This document shows, in pieces, positions 58,357 to 64,000 of a DNA stretch of 64,000 bases (position 1 is its first letter; each line of letters opens with the position of its first letter). This DNA comes from Lichina pygmaea (Eukaryota > Ascomycota > Lichinomycetes > Lichinales > Lichinaceae). The notes beneath the pieces were generated by a model that had not been told where the DNA came from, made no database searches, and saw only the letters and a list, made by a program, of their open reading frames with translations. The stretch is taken from the NCBI GenBank assembly GCA_963422465.1, contig OY730173.1, positions 3,038,001 to 3,102,000 of the forward strand, given 5' to 3'. Made by a program: the position numbers and the translations under genes.

Positions 58357-59681
58357 ATGTTCCAGCAAGACAGCTCCAAGACTGTTGTTGATGACTACCG
58401 TGCAGAATCCAGGAATGACACTGTATTTACTTACATCCATGTCGTCGGTAGAAGAAACCGTACACGGCCATCACAGTCCAGATCGAGAGGCTCACGAGCG
58501 AACAGTACGACAACAACGACCTCAGTGGACTCATAGATCTCATCGAGGTGGTCCGCCTGCAGGCTGGTGGTCCAACAGAGTCAGCAAGAGCTATCCGGAA
58601 GAAGCTGTGAGTATTCGTCATTGGCCGGCTCTGCTCTACGCTGATCCGCATCTTGTCCACAAGCAAATACGGCAACGTGCATCGCCAGCTTCGCGCTCTC
58701 GCGATCTTGGACGGTCTGATGCAGAATGCTGGATCGCGGTTCCAGAAGACATTCACAGACGAGGCGCTGCTGGAGCGACTGCGCGTGCTTGCGACAGATC
58801 CTGTCACGGACCCTGAGGTGAAGGCAAGATGCCAGACCCTGTTTGGCCAATGGGCCATGGCGTACAGAGACACACCTGGGATGAGCCGGGTCGTGTCACT
58901 ATACAACGAGCTCCCGCAGCGAAAGAAGCCGCGACCGCAGCAGCAGTCTACAGCTCTAAAAGAAAGCGAGCCGGAACCTGCGAGGGAGTCGAGAAGACCG
59001 TCCTTGAGGGATCAGCTGTCGGCAGGGGCGGGTGCGACCAGCTCCAGGCACAAAAAGGATAGGTGGCGTGGAAAGCCATTCAATCCGGACAAAGAGAAGC
59101 CGCAGCTGCTGCAGGCTTTGGCGTCGTCCTCCATTGCCAGCACCAACTTGATGAACGCGCTGAAGCGAGTCAACAGGGAGACGCATCGCGTGAGCGAAGA
59201 CCGCGACGTGATTGAGAACTTTGAGACGTGCAAAACGCTTCGACGGCAGATACTACGCTACATCCAACACGTCGAGAGCGAGGAGTGGCTGGGCGGGTTG
59301 ATACACGCCAACGAGGAACTGGTCAGCGCTCTGATGGCGTTTGAGGTTCTCGACAAGAGCGTCGAGCACGACAGCGATAGCGACGAGGACGAAGCACACG
59401 CAAGGACGGCGCCGGAGCGGTCGCCACGGACGACGGAAAATGGGGCAGAGATGAGGGATTCCTTCGCGGGTCTCATGCTTGCGGCCGACGATCGGGGGGC
59501 AAAACCCCCTCGACCGGCCTCGAGCAAACCCACCATCGGCCCGATAGCGTCGTACAGCAAAGGCAAGGAAAGAGCGGCTCCGATCAAGGAGGATACAAGC
59601 AGCGATGAAGAGGACGACGATGCAGATGACCCCTTTGCCGACCGAAACGCCATCAGTACGCCGGGCGAAGAAGGGGCGTAA
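58357..59681 (+). CDS. LSB5: Lsb5-like VHS-domain protein (endocytosis/actin)
   Basis: Yeast Lsb5 links ubiquitinated cargo, Las17 and cortical actin during endocytosis. Secure exons are 58452-58606 and 58664-59681. They give KKPYTAITVQIERLTSEQYD, LIDLIEVVRLQAGGP, AIRKKLKYGNVHRQLRALAI across the intron, LMQNAGSRFQKTF and LFGQWAMAYRDTPGM, the VHS/ENTH superhelix of this family. A GAT-like helical region follows (SSIASTNLMNALKRVNRETH, NFETCKTLRRQILRYIQHVE, NEELVSALMAFEVLDK). The acidic tail ends with DDPFADRNAIS, a possible adaptor-binding motif. The first exon is short and uncertain: ATG at 58357 (MFQQDSSK) resembles known N-termini, but its donor would be a weak GTTGTT. Total length is about 400 residues. 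Confidence 0.87.
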
Positions 59682-59738
59682 CCTGCAGTACCAGATTGGC
59701 ATTGGCCGAAGTGTGCTTTCCAGTAGGACAGGGTATCG

Positions 59739-59742
<4 letters not shown>

Positions 59743-59769
<27 letters not shown>
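59743..59769. repeat. Poly-G homopolymer, 27 bases
   Basis: An uninterrupted run of 27 G followed by AGAGAGAGAAG, 60 bases after the Lsb5-like stop codon. Confidence 0.9.
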
Positions 59770-60354
59770 AGAGAGAGAAGCTTGAGGTTTATCCGTATTC
59801 AAGTCATCATCTGCGGATCACCTGCGACGCCTCTATTATTTCCCCATCATGTGTTGGTAACGAGATCATAGATTTAAGATTGATGAATATGCCATCTATA
59901 CAAGTAGCGTCATTGAACTATTACAGCACAGTCTTACTCTCGTGCTGCCGCCAAAGCTTTCTCATGCTCGTACGTAGAGCGATCAGATGCCGTGCAGGCC
60001 GACAACCAAGTACTGTAAGCAGACTTCCGGCGTCGGCGCCTGGCCTCTCTCCCGGAAGGAAGAGCGGGAGGGGCTTTGAGGATTGCGTCTATCGGCTCTA
60101 CGTCGTGCTTTGTACGTAATACAACGACCGATGGCTAACAGATACGGTACCATACAGACATACCTTGTACGAGTACGAGACCGATACATAAGTACCGCTT
60201 AGGTAAGAGGTGATTTCTTCCATGCCCACCATGCTCACCATGCTTACCAAGCCACACATCTGCGTACCGATACGTAAGAGGGTACGAGGGTACGAGAGCA
60301 GTGCCATTATCGATAAGCCAGCCAGCCTTACCGTATCGACAAGCCCATCCACTC

Positions 60355-60393
60355 GTACGGAGTACGGAGTACGGAGTACGGAGTACGGAGTAC
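60355..60393. repeat. GGAGTAC tandem array
   Basis: About five exact head-to-tail copies of the 7-base unit GGAGTAC (CGTACGGAGTACGGAGTACG...). Confidence 0.9.
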
Positions 60394-60428
60394 AGTACAC
60401 AAGTACAGTACTGTAAACCTTACCAGTA

Positions 60429-61245
60429 CCCGTGCCATGGGGGGGTATTACCCCCCCCTCCCGTCCCTTCGGTACGTCTGGGACACCCCTCCGCCAGGAG
60501 GGGTGTCGGACAGTTCAATGATCACCTTCTTGTCGGGATCAATTGCAATGTCTATAACTCCACAACGCAACGACTAAATAAAGATGTAAGTGGCTCGTTT
60601 GATTCCTATACTTCTGTACTATCATCTCTGAAATTATAGGCCTCTCTAGATTTTTGTGGCGTTGCTAAGAAGTCATAGTAGTTGTCACTTGAGAATGAAG
60701 TATCGACAACACCCCTTCCACAATCTCTATAACTCCATATCTGGATAGACAAGTGGTCGTTTTTATGTGCCCATCTGATTCCCCTGCCCTTCTTCTATCA
60801 TCCCTGAAGTTGTAGACTCCTCCTGGTATTTCTGTTGCTGGGTGGCTATTGTAGCCTGACTTGTCTAAGGAGTATTGTAGTCCTTCTTAATCCTCTCATG
60901 AAAGAGCTCGCTTCTCTCATATTAGTAAGCTTTTTCTACTCTCAAAGTCGCTGTACTGGGACATCAAATTCCCTGGCTAACTTTGGTACCATGATAGTAT
61001 TTTTACAGTCAGAGATGGAAACCACACCTTCTGTGATGTGAGCCTCAGCTTCCTTGTAAAATTTGGCCATGTTGTGGTGGAGTTGTAGTGGTTTAAAATT
61101 GGTGACTATCAACAGATTTACTAGCGATCATTGAACTGTCCGAGTCATTGAGCTGTCCGACACCCCTCCTGGCGGAGGGGTGTCCCGGACGTACCGAAGG
61201 GACGGGAGGGGGGGGGGGGGGGGTAATACCCCCCCATGGCATGGG
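60429..61245 (-). mobile_element. TA-flanked DNA transposon relic with ~95-base terminal inverted repeats
   Basis: The left end CCCGTGCCATGGGGGGGTAT and the right end, as inverse complement CCCATGCCATGGGGGGGTAT, continue to match for about 95 bases, including GGGACACCCCTCCGCCAGGA, itself a palindrome-rich stretch. TA flanks both ends (60427-60428, 61246-61247). On the minus strand the interior reads MAKFYKEAEAHITEG, then VPKLAREFDVPVQRL, followed by stops. This resembles the N-terminal HTH of fungal pogo-like transposases. The catalytic region is absent, so this is a decayed, internally deleted copy. The 57-base element at 21006-21062 has matching ends. Confidence 0.75.
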
Positions 61246-61989
61246 TAAAGCCTTTTCCATCGCCCCGGCCCCCGCAACAGGAAAGATCGAAGGGGGAGTA
61301 TTTGACAGGAGCGGATCCGATGGAGCCGCGTGGCGTATTGAAGCAGATGACACTTACTGTACGTACGTATGTACTTCGTACTCCATACAACAGCTCTTGC
61401 TGTACGGTAGTTACTCTACGTACTGGTAGATGGCCACCGTACCTCAAGGCCCGAGGGGCACGCCGGAAGGGGAAAGAGAAAGAGAAAGAATTAGGGGGGG
61501 GGGGGGGGGGGGGGTTTCTGAATAGGGGGTAAAGACGTAGCTCTTCTCAATCACATGATCGTTACTGGACGGTCCTTCGGTTTTCCATTCTTGGAAAGGG
61601 GGGAGGGGAGGAGGGGGGGTGTACTGTAATTACTGTGCCATGCCACATGATTGTAGCTGTCTAACTCCTGTTAGGTGGAGTACGTCGACGATCATTCTTG
61701 GATCTCGGGATTCTTTTTTCGCGGGGAAGTACGTAAGTGGTGAGGTTTGACCTGTTGGTTCGTTTTCCATCTGTGGTCGTCAAGTTTGTCGACGAAGAAG
61801 TGTCGACGAGGGCTTGCTCAGGCTTCTAGAATACCTCCTTAATCGATTCGCCGTCGTTGAGAACTCGGCCGAGGCTGCTCATCTTCATCGCCTTTACGCT
61901 TATACCACTGGTCGCCGCCACCTTCGACCGAAGACCGCTGATTTTCCTGTCTCGTGCCACCCTCCGTCGTCAACAGAAGGACAGACACG
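61246..61989. other. Intergenic with a poly-G run
   Basis: Carries 21 G at 61494-61514. No gene is recognised. The right part is the leader of the poly-Q gene. Confidence 0.45.
61494..61514. repeat. Poly-G homopolymer, 21 bases
   Basis: An uninterrupted G run after GAAAGAGAAAGAGAAAGAATTA. Confidence 0.9.
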
Positions 61990-62892
61990 ATGGTGTGCTG
62001 TCTGATCTGGTCCATTTTCCACATGTGCAACAACGACAGTCCGCACCGACAGTATAACGACGACCAGGACCTCAACGATCCGTCGCGGCCATCGCACAAG
62101 CCGCCGAAAGCGTGGACCGAGCAGCAACAACAGCAGCAACAGCAACAACAACAGCAACCACAACAACGGCAACAGTCGTCGACGCTCCAGCCGTCAACGA
62201 CCCAGTCGCCGTCGTCCACGGCGAGACAACATGACAGTCCGAGCGGCGTCGGCGGCAGCCACATCGAGCGTCGAGTCGGCCAAGCGCAAGACGGAAAAGA
62301 GAACCACAGTAACGGCAACGGCAGTGGCGTCAGGCGGATCGAGCCAGGCCGGAACCTGTCGCGGTTGGAGACGCAAAATCTGGACGCCAGCCTTAGCCTG
62401 GAACTTGTCACCTTGCCGCCGATGCCGGTGATGGAGGCGATGGAGATGGGGATCCCGTCGTCGATGACCGCCTCCCCTGGCGGCGCCGGCGGGTCGACAT
62501 CGTCGCCCAAGAAGGCCGACGACGGCGAGCGAGCCCAAGGAAGCCCGACCCTGCGCGAGGAAGTCAGTCCGACGCACGTCAGTCCGACCTCAGGGACGAC
62601 CGCCGCGACAACGAGCCCAAGCCTCACCAGTCCGACGCTCGCCAGTCCAGCCTCGACCTCGGCAAAGACCACAGCGCCGACAAGCCCGATCAAGACGAAT
62701 GTGCCGCCTGAGACGCCGGCAGAAAGTCCGATCCTGGGCCAAAGGACGAGTCAAGCAGCTTCCGAGAAGGAAGATATCGCACAGGCTTCTGCCGCTGTCC
62801 CCGTCTCTCAGTCGACTTTGGCACCTCGAACAACGACGACTGCACAGAATCCGGCTGCGAGGGATTCGATGGAGATCTTGCCCATCCCATGA
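61990..62892 (+). CDS. Hypothetical Gln/Ser/Thr-rich protein
   Basis: An uninterrupted frame of 300 residues from the ATG at 61990 (MVCCLIWSIFHMCNNDSPHR). The N-terminus is short, hydrophobic and contains three cysteines, which could be lipid-modified or buried in a membrane; this is only a possibility. A poly-Gln tract (about residues 46-62, mixed CAA/CAG codons) is followed by Ser/Thr/Pro-rich, probably disordered sequence. SLSLELVTLPPMPVMEAMEM is the only stretch likely to fold. The C-terminal half has repeated Ser-Pro-Thr units (SPTHVSPTSG, SPSLTSPTLASPAS), possible phosphorylation sites. No family is recognised; similar N-termini occur in fungal hypothetical proteins. Confidence 0.65.
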   Translation: MVCCLIWSIFHMCNNDSPHRQYNDDQDLNDPSRPSHKPPKAWTEQQQQQQQQQQQQPQQRQQSSTLQPSTTQSPSSTARQHDSPSGVGGSHIERRVGQAQDGKENHSNGNGSGVRRIEPGRNLSRLETQNLDASLSLELVTLPPMPVMEAMEMGIPSSMTASPGGAGGSTSSPKKADDGERAQGSPTLREEVSPTHVSPTSGTTAATTSPSLTSPTLASPASTSAKTTAPTSPIKTNVPPETPAESPILGQRTSQAASEKEDIAQASAAVPVSQSTLAPRTTTTAQNPAARDSMEILPIP

Positions 62893-63660
62893 GATGACGG
62901 CCTCTCACTCTGCCGCCGTAGGGGTTTTCTCTCTTTCATGCTCTTCTCGCCTTGTCTCGTCTTCCTCTCGCACCACTGTTACCACGATCCCCACCTTTGT
63001 CTTTCTCGCATCACACATCCTCATCTCCACAATCTTAAATCATCTCAATATCCGCCCCCCTCACATGCCCTCTCTTTTTCTTGCCAGCGGAAACTAACCG
63101 CGAAGTAGGGGCCCTTGAATCGACTGGTCAAGTCAAGCATGGAAAACTTTCAGGACGCAGTGGCACCTAACATCTGCTACAAGAGAACATGACCTAGTCG
63201 GGCGTCTAGGCCTCCTTCTCCCTCTTTTTCTTTTCGCCGTATCACCCCGGAAGACGATTGATTGAGTAACATCCAGTGATTCAAGAAGAACAACGATGCA
63301 TATGTGCATCGTACATCGGCATTGATATTTCTACTCCACGTCAGTGCCAGCCACAGTGACTAGAATTGGAGATGACCGACACAGTACATATAGCACTCTC
63401 AATCAGCCTTGGCTGTATTTCTTTGAAAGCCCAATCGTTCAGGACCGTCCATCGTTCGACAAGTCCAGTAAGATCTACCGCATCGTACCGTACTGTATCT
63501 TCAGTCTGTCGAGAGAATCTCCTAGAGTACTCCCCGTAAGTGCAAGATAATTATACCTATGTATGCATCAGCTGGATCGAGATCCAGCTGACTGTAGCTC
63601 GAAATGATTGTCAGGGGATCTGACTACGTACCTCCGTACCATGCTTTACGTACAGTAGAT
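62893..63660. other. Intergenic
   Basis: A pyrimidine-rich 3' flank (62920-63090), then AT-richer unique sequence. No gene is recognised. Confidence 0.4.
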
Positions 63661-63681
63661 GGGGGGGGGGGGGGGGGGGGG
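63661..63681. repeat. Poly-G homopolymer, 21 bases
   Basis: An uninterrupted G run immediately before the motif array at the right edge. Confidence 0.9.
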
Positions 63682-63686
63682 TGTAT

Positions 63687-63971
63687 CTTCCGTCGGACAT
63701 CCGCTATGCGTAGTACGTATCTGGGTGTGTTTTTCCATCGAACATCGCTTGTACACTGGGATCCCCCCCTTCCGCGTCGAATACGCGTAATCGCTTCTGT
63801 CCATGTTGGGCCAAAGGGTTTTCGTTGAACATCGCTTTTCGTCGATGGGCCAGAGTTTCGTTGAGCATCTTGTCGTCGACGGGCCCAAGGGGAGGGGAGG
63901 GGGGATTGGCGTCAGACATCGGTCTGTAGGTACCGTATCCGAGAGCCATATTGTTTTTGTCGGACATCGCC
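63687..63971. repeat. Array of six CGTCGGACATCG-like motifs
   Basis: Same-strand copies lie near 63687 (CTTCCGTCGGACATCC), 63733 (TTTTCCATCGAACATCGC), 63821 (TTCGTTGAACATCGC), 63856 (TTTCGTTGAGCATC), 63909 (GCGTCAGACATCGG) and 63955 (TTTTTGTCGGACATCGCC). Spacing is irregular, 35-88 bases. The array may continue past the window. Confidence 0.75.
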
Positions 63972-64000
63972 CCTTTTGGCTCCTGCAGGGGGCCTGGTTT

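Larger units (their letters stand above)
59682..60428. other. Intergenic, GTAC-rich
   Basis: Includes the 27-base G run and, from about 60100, a dense series of GTAC words leading into the GGAGTAC array. No gene is seen. Confidence 0.5.

Noticed and set aside
57955-58440. Minus-strand 161-residue open frame
   Set aside because: It has no recognisable family and overlaps the start region of the Lsb5-like gene. Probably a chance open frame.

Overview
The window is nuclear DNA of a filamentous ascomycete (Pezizomycotina, most likely a Sordariomycete). The basis is the short GT-AG introns of about 35-150 bases, GC-rich coding sequence, a fungal-type phytoene desaturase, an intron-bearing tRNA-Ser(GCU), fungal LINE and chromovirus retrotransposons, and pogo-like DNA elements. 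Intergenic DNA is long, rich in GTAC/TACGTA palindromes and in runs of 20 or more G or C.

Layout. 0-15 kb: the 5' half of a phytoene desaturase gene (minus strand, cut by the left edge), a gene-poor stretch with a transposase relic, an unrecognised conserved gene, pantothenate kinase, an F-box protein and guanine deaminase. 15-21 kb: tRNA-Ser(GCU), a shortened pogo-like transposon, paired inverted copies of a short motif, a 3-kb gene desert, and a glycine-zipper protein gene. 21.3-33.0 kb: a full-length LINE flanked by an 11-bp target duplication. A very young chromovirus-type LTR retrotransposon (5-bp target duplication, nearly identical LTRs) sits inside the end of LINE ORF1. The LTR element carries an extra antisense ORF with a Zn2Cys6-like cysteine cluster.

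33-45 kb: a secreted or membrane protein, a glucose-6-phosphate 1-epimerase-like enzyme, the NatA-associated protein HYPK, kynurenine 3-monooxygenase and methionine aminopeptidase 1. The last two are divergent and share a 313-bp promoter. 45.5-52.5 kb: a stop-free reading frame encodes phosphopantothenate-cysteine ligase followed directly by a Yae1-type Fe-S adaptor domain. Through one canonical intron it stays in frame with a class II DAHP synthase, and there is no intergenic DNA in between. A PrpD-type 2-methylcitrate dehydratase follows. 52.5-64 kb: diverged tandem repeats, a TANGO2-family protein, a Ser/Thr-rich secreted protein with three 50-residue repeats, an Lsb5-like VHS protein, a TA-flanked inverted-repeat transposon relic, a poly-Q protein, and an array of a motif also present at 16 kb.

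Most genes are unrelated housekeeping functions, not one pathway. Two steps of CoA synthesis (pantothenate kinase and the ligase) lie about 40 kb apart. NatA and methionine aminopeptidase both act on nascent N-termini, so HYPK and MAP1 are functionally close. The most unusual locus is the ligase-Yae1-DAHP synthase block. The nested retroelements are the main accessory insertion, and no host gene is visibly broken by them.
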